Of a stretch of DNA of 64,000 nt, positions 1-7,733 are shown piece by piece (position 1 is the first letter of the stretch; each line of letters starts with the position of its first letter). This stretch comes from Ligilactobacillus faecis (GTDB lineage: Bacteria > Bacillota > Bacilli > Lactobacillales > Lactobacillaceae), in the NCBI RefSeq assembly GCF_029889745.1, contig NZ_CP123639.1:1779501-1843500 (forward strand), in the 5' to 3' direction. Made by a program: the position numbers and the translations under genes. The notes under the pieces were generated by a model. It was not told the DNA's origin. It saw only the letters and a list, made by a program, of their open reading frames with translations, and made no database searches.

Positions 1-2
1 TA

Positions 3-629
3 CATGAACCCTTTGGAAACAATAAACTAGCTAAGGTCATCGAAGAGCTAAAAAAGGATGTCAAACAAACGGACTATATATCTTTTCATCCATATCCGTT
101 GCAAAGTATAAATAACGGCATGCCAGAAACTCTGATACGTGATGGAAAGATCGACGATTTAGATATCCCGTTGATGTATACTGAGTTAGGCTATCCACTT
201 GAAAAAAGTTGGCAAGGTGAATGGAATGTAGCTCAATCTGCCGATAAGCTCGTTAGGTTGTTATTGATATCTGATGCTATCGGTATCGATGCGATGATCC
301 CGTATACTTTGCGTACTGGTCAGGACTATTCTTTAGCCAACAGTCGCAACAAACAACTAGAGCTAAATTATATCGGGCAAGCTGTTTTTGACTTGCTTGA
401 TGAACTAGGCGATCATACATTTATCCGACAAATAGACACAGGATCACACGTAGATTTTAGCGATGATCTATATGTACTCGAGTACCACAAGGGCGCTCAG
501 TTAAAGATCGCGTATTGGACTCCAAAAGAGACGATCAGGCAACAAGTCACTTGGCAAGACTATAGACCAGAGCTAGTTTTTGAGACAAAAGTTAAATTTT
601 TAAATTATAGCGATCTAGCTAAACAATAG
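3..629 (+). CDS. Glycoside-hydrolase-like protein, 3' part only
   Basis: The reading frame is open from the window edge, so this is the C-terminal ~208 residues of a longer protein. It contains a HPYP motif and, about 30 residues later, TELGYP followed by regularly spaced helices and strands (IDAMIPYTLR). That pattern is typical of the last strands of a TIM-barrel glycosidase, with the Glu of TELGYP a candidate nucleophile. The family and substrate cannot be named from this fragment. It ends about 190 bp before a strong terminator and lies just outside attL, so it may be the last gene of an older prophage rather than a host gene. The barrel reading is inference from motif shape. Confidence 0.5.
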   Translation, partial: HEPFGNNKLAKVIEELKKDVKQTDYISFHPYPLQSINNGMPETLIRDGKIDDLDIPLMYTELGYPLEKSWQGEWNVAQSADKLVRLLLISDAIGIDAMIPYTLRTGQDYSLANSRNKQLELNYIGQAVFDLLDELGDHTFIRQIDTGSHVDFSDDLYVLEYHKGAQLKIAYWTPKETIRQQVTWQDYRPELVFETKVKFLNYSDLAKQ

Positions 630-816
630 TAGTAAAGAAGAGATGTAGCGCAATTGGCCGCAGTTGTAGAGCTTCATGTGGTCTTTTTAGAACAGGTTTT
701 CTTGACTGAGTGGATAAGGATACGGTATGCGCGACAAATTGTACAAAACAACAAACGAGATCAGAAATACAAATCTGATTTATTCGGACAAACATTACGA
801 TACTAGAATAGACACG

Positions 817-858
817 AAAAGCGCCACACTCCAAAAATATCGAGTGTGGCGCTTTTTT
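817..858 (+). terminator. Rho-independent terminator (copy 1 of a repeated terminator)
   Basis: A perfect 15-bp stem (AAAAGCGCCACACTC with its complement) and a 10-base loop are followed by a T run. Near-identical hairpins recur at 2694-2734 and 45034-45072, once just left of attL and once after the endolysin. Confidence 0.85.
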
Positions 859-865
859 GTTGCAA

Positions 866-2414
866 AAAAATTAGGCTCTTTGTCAACCACTGTGTAAAGT
901 TAAATTTTTTTAGAAGTTCCAAGATAGGTTTGAAGGTAAATGCGTGCTTTTAAATGATCAAAGTTTCTATATCCATAGGCAGTACGTTGTATCTGTTTGA
1001 TCTTCCGATTGATCCCTTCCAAAGGACCGTTTGTGTAACGTGAATACATTGGATCTAAAGCAGATATGATCGCGTCTAAATTGTCAAAGAACGATAAAAG
1101 AACTTTTTCAGATTTAGTAGCTAAGGTACGCTTAATAAGGTACTTTTGATGAACTTCGTGAATACGTTGTTTAAAGATGTCTATTTTGTTTTTAGTTGGA
1201 GCGACGATGATCTCTAATAAACGTTGATAGTCCCAGTAAGCTTCATTAAAGGTTTGATCACCAACTTTAAGTCCCGAATTTACTAAGCGCTCTGAAGTAG
1301 TCCAAATTTTTAGTGAACGTTCATAAAATTGATGGGTACAATCTAGGTCGTCATAGCGTTTTAAGAATAATTTCCAATTCCGCTTAAATAGTTTGTAGTT
1401 TTTAGAGCTGCGTTCAAAGCTATTCATCAAATCAGTTCGCATAGAGTTAAGTGCTCGGTTAAGCATTTGAACTATATGAAAACGATCAATGATGATCTTA
1501 GCATTAGGGAATAGAGTTTTAGCAATATCAACGTAGTAAGAGTTTAGATCACAACTGACGGTGCGCACTAACTGTCTGACGGATTCCGGGAATTTCATAA
1601 AATACTTGATGATAGTATCTTTAAACCTATTAGGTAAGATAGTTTGGATAACATGATTATCCGAATCAAGGCAAATAAAATGATAGCCATTGTGAGTACC
1701 TCTAAATTCATCAAAGCAAAGATGGAGCGGTAAGAAATTGAAGTTATTCCGAAATTCAGAACGAGTATGAGATAACATACGGTTAACTGTTGAAGCAGAA
1801 ACACCTTCTTCATAAGCGATCGTTTTAGCGGAAATGTCATGTCTTAGTTTAGTGGCAATCTTAGCTCTAAGTGAATAAGAGATCTGACAATTTGGAGGTA
1901 GGAGCGTAGTTTTGGCAGAAATAGTTGAATTACAATTGCGACAACGGATACGAGCTGAACGAGCTTGGATAGTAGTTTGATGAGTGGCGTTGACAGCTGG
2001 GATCCGAATGAGTCGTTTAGGAGTGTAACCATTACGGTAAAAGGTGGTAAAGCCACAATTAAAACAACGAAAGTTCGTTAATTCGTGAGGCAAGAAATTG
2101 ATAGTAGCTTGAAAAACTTTATAAGAGATACCATTGATCTTTTCATCATAAGGTTCATTAAAGAAGTGAAGATGAGGATCACTAATATCAAGACAAGATT
2201 TAACTATCGAATCAACAGAATGTGTAGTATAATTTAAAGAGGTCATAATGTCACCATACTTTCTAATGATGTTTTCGTGGTTGTATACACAAGAGAAAAA
2301 GGTGCCATTATGGCTCTTTTTTTGTGTAAAAACTTTTATTTACATACCATATCAAAAAAGCTGTGTAATGAACAGATTATCATTACACAGCAAAAAGTAT
2401 AGAGCCAAAAATTA
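866..2414. mobile_element. ISL3-family insertion sequence with 8-bp target duplication
   Basis: The element occupies 874-2406 (1533 bp). Its ends are imperfect inverted repeats sharing GGCTCT at the tip and CTGTGTAA about ten bases further in. The sequence AAAAATTA stands immediately outside both ends (866-873 and 2407-2414), an exact 8-bp duplication as expected for ISL3 elements. Removing the element and one duplication restores a sequence resembling the region right of the prophage lysis genes (45130-45180). The transposase frame is intact, so the copy may be recent and active. Confidence 0.93.
900..2246 (-). CDS. ISL3-family transposase
   Basis: This 448-residue protein is full length for the family. 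The N-terminal part has paired CxxC zinc-binding motifs (CFNCG and CRNCN), followed by a helix-turn-helix stretch. The DDE-type transposase core follows, with recognisable blocks such as CFDEFRG, SCDLNSYY and IDRFHIVQMLNRA, and near the C-terminus the family signature SRYTNGPLEGINRKIKQI. The gene fills almost the whole insertion sequence and has no internal stop, so it is probably functional. It cuts and pastes the element that carries it. Confidence 0.95.
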   Translation of the reverse strand: MTSLNYTTHSVDSIVKSCLDISDPHLHFFNEPYDEKINGISYKVFQATINFLPHELTNFRCFNCGFTTFYRNGYTPKRLIRIPAVNATHQTTIQARSARIRCRNCNSTISAKTTLLPPNCQISYSLRAKIATKLRHDISAKTIAYEEGVSASTVNRMLSHTRSEFRNNFNFLPLHLCFDEFRGTHNGYHFICLDSDNHVIQTILPNRFKDTIIKYFMKFPESVRQLVRTVSCDLNSYYVDIAKTLFPNAKIIIDRFHIVQMLNRALNSMRTDLMNSFERSSKNYKLFKRNWKLFLKRYDDLDCTHQFYERSLKIWTTSERLVNSGLKVGDQTFNEAYWDYQRLLEIIVAPTKNKIDIFKQRIHEVHQKYLIKRTLATKSEKVLLSFFDNLDAIISALDPMYSRYTNGPLEGINRKIKQIQRTAYGYRNFDHLKARIYLQTYLGTSKKI

Positions 2415-2693
2415 CCTCCTGACAAAAAGTCAGAAGGTAAGACTGGCTAGGTTGATTAGACCCATAACGAGATTAACTCGTTGCTCACACTTTCATATTA
2501 GAAAAATATTTTCTTTTTGTCAATACATAAAGTATAATTGTAGCGGTACATAGAAGCTGATTACTTCTAAGTTAAGTACCAGTTGCGAGGTGAAACTCGT
2601 CGCTCACAAAGTTAGTAGAATTAGTATTGGCAGTCCTTGTCGATCTAAATTCAGATATTATCTATGATTGGTTGAAAGACCGTCACTAGACGA

Positions 2694-2734
2694 AAAACGC
2701 CACACTCGAAAAAGATCGGGTGTGGCGCTTTTTT
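2694..2734 (+). terminator. Rho-independent terminator (copy 2)
   Basis: A stem built from CGCCACACTCG and its partner is followed by six T residues. It is nearly identical to the terminator after the endolysin at 45034-45072. It is the last structure before the arm-type repeats and attL. Confidence 0.8.
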
Positions 2735-2740
2735 GCCATG

Positions 2741-2761
2741 TTAGAGGACATTTAGAGGACA
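2741..2761 (+). repeat. Paired 10-bp direct repeats, probable integrase arm sites of an older element
   Basis: TTAGAGGACA occurs at 2741-2750 and again at 2752-2761, an 11-bp period. The prophage arms at 2901-2920 and 45270-45290 have the same 11-bp period but a different sequence (TTTGTTGTCC). The position, immediately outside the att core, is what an adjacent attR of a second integrated element would show. Confidence 0.5.
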
Positions 2762-2796
2762 AAATACCCCGAATCCCTTGGTATATCAATAATATC

Positions 2797-2811
2797 TAAG
2801 GAGAGTACAGG
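2797..2811. repeat. attL: attL core
   Basis: TAAGGAGAGTACAGG matches 45326-45340 exactly; extending the match left to 20 bp costs one mismatch. It copies the acceptor and T-stem end of tRNA-Ser. The integrase starts its stop-codon end 112 bp away. Confidence 0.9.
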
Positions 2812-2900
2812 CTAGCTTTTAAGTTTTTAGATGAAATAATGACTATTAAATCTAGATTTATTAATAATACGAATGATTAAAAGAAACATTGAAAATTGAA

Positions 2901-2920
2901 TTTGTTGTCCCTTTGTTGTC
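2901..2920. promoter_or_regulatory. Integrase arm-type direct repeats, left side
   Basis: TTTGTTGTCC at 2901 and TTTGTTGTC at 2912 form a direct repeat with an 11-bp period. The same word pair stands at 45270-45290 inside attR. This arrangement is typical of arm sites bound by the N-terminal domain of tyrosine integrases. Confidence 0.65.
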
Positions 2921-2922
2921 TT

Positions 2923-4008
2923 TTATAACTCATCTAACAATGATTCGATCTGATTGTCTGAACGTTGTTTATACTCGTCTATCAGATAAGCATATTTTTT
3001 TGCCGTGATCGTCATATCAGAATGACCCAATCTTTTACTTATAGCATACAGGTCAACCCCTTTAAAAAGCAAGTAGGCTACTTGAGAATGACGCAGTGAA
3101 TGAAAGTGAAAGCTTGGTTTATCGATTTTTGCTTCACATAGTAACTTTTTAAGGGTCTTATTTATGCTGGTAGGAGTAGGGATGGTTTTATACTGATTTT
3201 CAAAGATCATTTCAGAATCATTTTGCTTTAGTTGTTCTAGAATATCTAGCAATTTTTTGTTTACTCTTATTGTACGATTACTTGCATTACTTTTAGTTTT
3301 CTTAAAGCCAGTCTTATACATATAGTCCCACGATTTATTGATGGAGATAGTTCGATCAGTAAAGTTTATATCTTTCCAAGTCAATGCAGATATTTCACCG
3401 ATACGTGCACCCGTGTAGATACCAACTAAGATCATGTACCGACTTGTAAAATTTGGATTTAATTTAGCGAGCGTTACTGTAGTCAGGCGTTTAAGTTCAT
3501 CAAGATTCAAGTATTCAATATCACGTTTTTCCGTTTTATAAGCTACCTCAACATTATAAGTGAAATCTTTGGTAATTATCTCATCTTGAATGGCTGAGCG
3601 CACGCATGCTCTGATGATGCTGTTTAATTTATAGACGGTCTCTTTAGATCTGCTTTTACCGTATTCATTGATAAATTTTTGGTAGGTGATCCGATCTATC
3701 TTGCTGATTTGAGAATCTTCAAAATATTCTTTCAAAAGTGAAGAAATATTCTTATAGCGTGCGTTAGAAATATCACTTAATTTGGGCTCTTTAAATGTTT
3801 TCCACCACTCGAAAAAGTATCTAGAAAAAGGGGTATCTTTCTTCAGATTGAAAACACCATTTTCTTGTGATTCGATCTTTGCTGCGTAGAGTTTGGCTTC
3901 ATTTTTGGTTTCAAAACCGTTCTTTGACACTTGCTTTAGTTGTCCACTGCTGTCGCGTTTAGAGATAATAACTTTCCAGCCAGACTTTAATTTTCTATAA
4001 CTTGCCAT
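2923..4008 (-). CDS. int: Prophage tyrosine integrase
   Basis: This 361-residue integrase recombines attP with the tRNA-Ser attB. It has an N-terminal AP2-like arm-binding domain (residues 1-45), a SAM-like core-binding domain (about 60-150) and a C-terminal catalytic domain. The catalytic set is visible: Arg in TGARIGE near residue 202, H303 and R306 in HFHSLRH, H329 in LGHSD and nucleophile Y339 in AKKYAYL. It is transcribed toward attL, and its stop codon lies beside the arm repeats, the usual layout. The start ATG has an AGGAG site 8 bases upstream. Confidence 0.97.
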   Translation of the reverse strand: MASYRKLKSGWKVIISKRDSSGQLKQVSKNGFETKNEAKLYAAKIESQENGVFNLKKDTPFSRYFFEWWKTFKEPKLSDISNARYKNISSLLKEYFEDSQISKIDRITYQKFINEYGKSRSKETVYKLNSIIRACVRSAIQDEIITKDFTYNVEVAYKTEKRDIEYLNLDELKRLTTVTLAKLNPNFTSRYMILVGIYTGARIGEISALTWKDINFTDRTISINKSWDYMYKTGFKKTKSNASNRTIRVNKKLLDILEQLKQNDSEMIFENQYKTIPTPTSINKTLKKLLCEAKIDKPSFHFHSLRHSQVAYLLFKGVDLYAISKRLGHSDMTITAKKYAYLIDEYKQRSDNQIESLLDEL

Positions 4009-4050
4009 TTTATTACTCCTTTGCGAATGTATGTTCTTTTTTGTGTCTTA

Positions 4051-4074
4051 TAAAACCCGCCACAGAGGACGGGA
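4051..4074 (-). terminator. Leftward terminator after the secreted-protein gene
   Basis: On the minus strand a CCCG/CGGG-based hairpin (plus-strand 4055-4073) is followed by TTTT. It ends transcription of the leftward cassette at 4082-7229 before the integrase. Confidence 0.6.
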
Positions 4075-4081
4075 TTGAAAT

Positions 4082-5374
4082 TTATTCAAACCATTTAAAA
4101 TCATAGCGTCTAAATACTCTGGATGTTCCAATTGGAACGCCTGCGTCATCAATCACATCTGTGGAGATACCTTGATGTACATCCTCATATTGATCAAGCT
4201 TATAATATTTTTGTATATAGCTATAAGTGAATCGCATAGCACTTCTCATGATACTTGTGCGCTCTTTTTTGCTTAAATTAAGAAATCCTTTGTAAACGTG
4301 AATATAAAGCCTTTTATCTTCTCCACTTTTATCGCTAGAATACTCTATTTTATCAATATAGTTAGTCCAAGCCCAAGCTTCGTCTGGAGTGCCGTCATCA
4401 GTGGGGTTACCATCCCCGTCTAACTCTCCTCTTGCCCAACCTTTAGCTTGTTTCAATCCAGCAGCAATATCCCTATTAACTTGTTTTTGTTTATTTACTT
4501 TCTTCTTAGGCTTTGAGGAACTAGAATTATTTTTTGAAGATTCACTACTTGATGAAGATTGTGAAGAGGAACTCTTTTCTTCAGATGCTGAATTTGTTTG
4601 TGTTGCTTCATCTGAATGAGTTTGATCAACCTTCAATGCGTAAAGTAAAGGAACTTTTTCCTTTTTATTCTTGACAGTTTTATATGTTTTTGTACCTTTT
4701 AATTTTCCGTAGACTGTTACTGGGTCATCTTCAGCTAAAGACGAATTTTTTTGAACAAGAGAAGAGAATTCCAAGTAGATGATATCGTTAGGATTATCAT
4801 TTACAGAAAGAAGAGCACTAGAATCATCTACCATCTGTAAAATTTTTCCAGAGAAGGTTAGATCTTCATTTTTATATTTTTTGGTTTCTTTCGAGATATT
4901 CGCATACTCTACATTTTTATAAGCAGAAGGTTCTTTGATCTCAGTTCCTTTAGTTGGAGGAATAATAACTTTTATTTTAGAATTTATAGACTCTATATCA
5001 AAAGTAGCATCTTTCTTTTTATTGCCAAGATTTTTATCAGTGGACAAATAGTAAACAGATTCTTCACTATCGATAGAAGCAAGATAGGTGGAATAATTCC
5101 CGTTTTTATTGGCTTTTATGCTGGAAATAATAGAATAGTGTTTTGGGTCATTGCCATCCAAGTCGGCAAGAATATATATTTTTTGTTTTTTATCTGCTTT
5201 TCCTTTTACGGAATAATAATCTTGTCCATCCTCCGAGTAACCTTTGTTATTATCAACCTTTCCTTCAGAATCTAAATTTGATGCGGTTAATTCCTGAGCA
5301 TTAACATGGATACTAAAGCAAAGTGCGATTAGAACTGTAGTAAAGAATAGTAAAATTCTTTTATATTTACTCAT
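4082..5374 (-). CDS. Secreted protein of unknown function, lysogenic conversion candidate
   Basis: The 430-residue product begins with a Sec signal peptide (hydrophobic LLFFTTVLIALCFSI, cleavage after VNA). Residues 50-130 look like a small beta domain. Residues 150-250 resemble an OB-fold-like segment (YKNEDLTFSGKILQMVDD). A serine-rich low-complexity linker follows near residues 260-285, then a compact C-terminal domain of about 135 residues. There is no lipobox and no sortase motif, so it is probably exported. It is the last gene of a three- to four-gene leftward cassette between integrase and repressor, where temperate phages of Firmicutes keep superinfection-exclusion genes. I do not recognise the C-terminal domain. 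Confidence 0.7.
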   Translation of the reverse strand: MSKYKRILLFFTTVLIALCFSIHVNAQELTASNLDSEGKVDNNKGYSEDGQDYYSVKGKADKKQKIYILADLDGNDPKHYSIISSIKANKNGNYSTYLASIDSEESVYYLSTDKNLGNKKKDATFDIESINSKIKVIIPPTKGTEIKEPSAYKNVEYANISKETKKYKNEDLTFSGKILQMVDDSSALLSVNDNPNDIIYLEFSSLVQKNSSLAEDDPVTVYGKLKGTKTYKTVKNKKEKVPLLYALKVDQTHSDEATQTNSASEEKSSSSQSSSSSESSKNNSSSSKPKKKVNKQKQVNRDIAAGLKQAKGWARGELDGDGNPTDDGTPDEAWAWTNYIDKIEYSSDKSGEDKRLYIHVYKGFLNLSKKERTSIMRSAMRFTYSYIQKYYKLDQYEDVHQGISTDVIDDAGVPIGTSRVFRRYDFKWFE

Positions 5375-5384
5375 TCTGTCATCC

Positions 5385-5423
5385 CCTTTTTATTTCAGCT
5401 TTTAATGTCGTCAGTGTTTGGAC
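5385..5423 (-). repeat. Conserved leader block, copy 1
   Basis: A ~39-bp block reading (minus strand) TCCAAAcACTGAcGaC then TTAAAAGCTGAAATAAAAAG directly precedes the ribosome-binding site of the gene at 4082-5374. Close relatives stand before the genes starting at 6066 and 7229. Confidence 0.75.
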
Positions 5424-5463
5424 GTATGATTGATATACTTCTTTTTTTGCGTTTTATATTGAT

Positions 5464-6066
5464 TTATTTTAGTTCTGATTGTGTTTTAGATGTTAATTGA
5501 CCATTGGTAAACTTGAGCGTTGCATTAGCATACGAATTACCTTTGATACCAGTTAACCAAATAGCTGTAATCTTTGTTTCACCACTAATGACCAGTTCAT
5601 TTAAATTATCAGGTTCACCGTAATTTTTGATGATTTCATCGTATGATGCACCAGTTTGGATCTGGTTAAATGCATCTAAAGTTAATTTTTCTTCACGTTT
5701 TCCAAATTTAAATCCGCTAAGATCCTTAGTTACAACCTTATCATCTACAAAGTGAAGCATTATAGTGACTCCATTTTTAGTCCAAGTACCAGTTTTAGCG
5801 GAAGTGCCTTGAAATTTTGTAGGCTTACCTAGTGATTTTTTAACTTCATCAAGTGTTGAACCACCATTTCCGGAATCCATAATATCGCCAACTTTGATAC
5901 TATTAAATTTGTTACGAAGTTCTGTGTTTTTCAAGACAACTTCACTTTTAGCACTCGATGAACTCGATGATGTATCTTTTTTTGAATCAGTCGAGCCGGC
6001 ACAAGCAGATAAAACAATGGAACAAACTCCCAATAAAGCAAAAGATAATAATTTCTTTTTGTACAT
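5464..6066 (-). CDS. Lipoprotein with two BamE/DUF3862-like repeats, Ltp-type superinfection exclusion candidate
   Basis: I take the ATG at 6066 as start because it gives a clean lipoprotein signal (MYKKK, hydrophobic core, lipobox LSAC) and has an AGGGG site; a longer open frame upstream overlaps the leader block. The 200-residue protein has a serine-rich linker and two similar domains. Each begins with a helix of the form GxSxDEVxxxxGxPxx (STLDEVKKSLGKPTKF and ASYDEIIKNYGEPDNL) followed by beta strands. The same plan and gene position occur in the Ltp lipoprotein of Streptococcus phage TP-J34, which blocks DNA injection by acting on the incoming tape measure. Function here is inferred from that resemblance. 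Confidence 0.75.
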   Translation of the reverse strand: MYKKKLLSFALLGVCSIVLSACAGSTDSKKDTSSSSSSAKSEVVLKNTELRNKFNSIKVGDIMDSGNGGSTLDEVKKSLGKPTKFQGTSAKTGTWTKNGVTIMLHFVDDKVVTKDLSGFKFGKREEKLTLDAFNQIQTGASYDEIIKNYGEPDNLNELVISGETKITAIWLTGIKGNSYANATLKFTNGQLTSKTQSELK

Positions 6067-6075
6067 AGTAATTCC

Positions 6076-6116
6076 CCTTTTTACGTAGCCGCTTTTAACG
6101 TTGTCAGTATTTGGAC
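6076..6116 (-). repeat. Conserved leader block, copy 2
   Basis: The minus strand reads TCCAAATACTGACAACGTTA, then AAAGC, a short divergent patch and AAAAAGGGG. It precedes the lipoprotein gene that starts at 6066. It is the most divergent of the three copies in its proximal half. Confidence 0.65.
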
Positions 6117-6124
6117 GAAAAATT

Positions 6125-6973
6125 TTAATAACCGGCTTCAGTTTGAATTTCGCCAGAAGTTTGTAGTTCATCTGGTGTGGACTCGAGTGCTTCTTTTGGT
6201 GACATTCCGAAATGTTGAACTTTGTAAACTACAGGAGTCACACCGTATTTATTAACAAAATCAGTTAGAGTTCCATCAAATGGTGGGAGCTCATTGTTTG
6301 AGTTACTGCTTTCTTGCGAAGAATTGGAGCTATCAGAACTTGAAGATGTATTTTCGGTTTGTGCTAAGCTTTCTTGATCAGAAGAAGTGGTAGATGTTGA
6401 TAAAGTATCGTTGCTTTTATTCAAATCAGAAACATCAATACGCTTAGCGTCAAGAGTGAGCGCTGGCTTTAGTTCATCTAATGATTTTGTTCTTGCTACG
6501 AGTTTATATTTTGATGATAGATTATCGACTTGGTATCCGAGCATAAACTCGATTGTTTTTCCTGGGTGAACTTTGTCAGATGATGCGTCATACAAGTCAT
6601 CGTAAGGTGTATTGATAGATAGACCACCCACTCCCAAATCTGAGTCAGAGTTCTTGCCAACTCCATAAACCTTAATATATTGCGCTAAAAAATCCCTAGG
6701 TGATTGAGATTCACTTGAATTATTAGTAAACTTTCCAACAACTAAAACAGCTTTGATCTCTCCTTCGACTGCAGGATTAGTCGTTTTAGTTGTTTCAACT
6801 TTAGTAATCGTTATGGATCCATCATCATTTTTAAATGTTTTACCACTAAACCCTTTTTGGGATTGAGAAGAAGTTCGTTCACTTGAAGTTGCTTTATTGG
6901 GGATATTAGTATTTGAACACCCAGATAAAGTCAAAACGGCAATTAGAGCAAATAAAATGCTAGCTTTTTTCAA
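6125..6973 (-). CDS. Lipoprotein with DUF4352/DUF5067-like Ig domain
   Basis: A TTG start at 6973 is preferred: it follows an AAAGGAGA site by about 9 bases and opens directly into a signal (LKKASILFALIAVL) with lipobox LSGC. The 282-residue product has an Ig-like beta domain around residues 50-180 (motifs KAVLVVGKFTNNS and PGKTIEFMLGYQ, as in telomere-factor-like DUF4352 domains). A long Ser/Asn-rich linker follows and then a short C-terminal domain ending with SPKEALESTPDEL. It is probably membrane-anchored and faces outward. It sits between the Ltp-like gene and the small basic gene and is likely co-expressed from the lysogen. Confidence 0.7.
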   Translation of the reverse strand: MKKASILFALIAVLTLSGCSNTNIPNKATSSERTSSQSQKGFSGKTFKNDDGSITITKVETTKTTNPAVEGEIKAVLVVGKFTNNSSESQSPRDFLAQYIKVYGVGKNSDSDLGVGGLSINTPYDDLYDASSDKVHPGKTIEFMLGYQVDNLSSKYKLVARTKSLDELKPALTLDAKRIDVSDLNKSNDTLSTSTTSSDQESLAQTENTSSSSDSSNSSQESSNSNNELPPFDGTLTDFVNKYGVTPVVYKVQHFGMSPKEALESTPDELQTSGEIQTEAGY

Positions 6974-7028
6974 AGCTAAATCATCTCCTTTAAGTTTTAT
7001 CAGTTTTAGAGTCATAGCTTAAAAATTA

Positions 7029-7229
7029 TTATTTGAATAAATCAAAAATAGAAAAAGTTGTTTTATTATATACTTTGTTGTAAACAGCTTTTTTAGGATT
7101 TTTTATAAAACCAGTTCCTTTTTTACCATATCCAGGTATCACTGCTCTTTTTAATGAGCGTTTAGCCCTACCAGTCGTTCGAGCAGATATCGATTTCTTT
7201 AAACTGGGTTTTCTCATACCAAATTTCAT
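7029..7229 (-). CDS. Small basic phage protein
   Basis: The 66-residue product is very rich in Lys and Arg and Gly/Pro turns (KPSLKKSISARTTGRAK, KNPKKAVYNKVY). Similar short basic proteins are common between integrase and repressor in phages of lactobacilli and Listeria, but I know of no tested function. It has an AAAAAGGAAG ribosome-binding region and the third conserved leader block upstream. Confidence 0.75.
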   Translation of the reverse strand: MKFGMRKPSLKKSISARTTGRAKRSLKRAVIPGYGKKGTGFIKNPKKAVYNKVYNKTTFSIFDLFK

Positions 7230-7239
7230 AAGACGACTT

Positions 7240-7278
7240 CCTTTTTATTTCAGCTTTTAACGACATCAGTATTTGGTC
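7240..7278 (-). repeat. Conserved leader block, copy 3
   Basis: The minus strand reads TGACCAAATACTGATGTC, then GTTAAAAGCTGAAATAAAAAGG. It lies directly upstream of the small basic gene at 7029-7229 and matches copy 1 at nearly every position. Confidence 0.75.
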
Positions 7279-7310
7279 AAATATTTTACATAACGATAAG
7301 GCTTACATTT

Positions 7311-7724
7311 CTAACCCAATAATACCCCAACCTTATTCTTTATTATCGTCTCTACGATAGGGATATAGTTGAGGGATAGATTGTTGGCTGATAAAAATGT
7401 AGTGCAGTTAACATCTTTTAAGTCTATATCGTTAGTGTTGCACCAAGTGTCTAATGTATGTTCGATCATATAAAAATTGGCTTTATATTCCATTTGAGAC
7501 CTAGGTATGTAGTCTTTGTATTTCCCAATAATATCGTTATCATTTGCGACATGTCCAAGTTCATGTAAAATAACTTGCTCAATGTAGTTATTGTCTAATC
7601 CAGAACGCACTATTATAACATTAATATCTGGAGTTTCTATACAGAAACCGTCATTTTCAATTTCGTCGCTGATTTCAAGAACAGCATTGTATTTTTCTAA
7701 AAGTTCATTAATACGGCTATTCAT
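7311..7724 (-). CDS. ImmA/IrrE-family metallopeptidase
   Basis: The zinc-peptidase motif HELGH is at residues 54-58 from the ATG at 7724, within VILHELGHVAND, followed by conserved helices with a downstream acidic ligand region (EYKANFYM). At 137 residues this is the usual size of a phage ImmA-type protein. Such peptidases cleave or antagonise the CI-like repressor encoded next door and help trigger induction. It follows the repressor gene by about ten bases, so they form one leftward operon. A TTG nine bases upstream is an alternative start. Confidence 0.88.
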   Translation of the reverse strand: MNSRINELLEKYNAVLEISDEIENDGFCIETPDINVIIVRSGLDNNYIEQVILHELGHVANDNDIIGKYKDYIPRSQMEYKANFYMIEHTLDTWCNTNDIDLKDVNCTTFLSANNLSLNYIPIVETIIKNKVGVLLG

Positions 7725-7733
7725 ACGCAACAC

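Larger units (their letters stand above)
2407..2796. other. Intergenic stretch between the insertion sequence and attL
   Basis: I see no convincing gene in these 390 bases. It begins with a hairpin-forming segment (CCTGACAAAAAGTCAGAAGG) that resembles 45145-45175 on the other side of the prophage. Two segments with similar ends (ACGAGATTAACTCGTTGCTCAC at 2467 and a relative near 2585) suggest an internal imperfect repeat. A terminator and two 10-bp direct repeats follow before attL. Confidence 0.5.

Noticed and set aside
727-897. 56-codon frame (MRDKLYKTTNEIRNTNLIYS) with an AAGGA site left of the insertion sequence
   Set aside because: It runs straight through the terminator hairpin and into the insertion sequence end, so the C-terminal third cannot be original; at best a broken remnant.
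2248-2553. 101-codon plus-strand frame over the right end of the insertion sequence
   Set aside because: It overlaps the IS terminal repeat and spacer, has no ribosome-binding site and a composition unlike real proteins.
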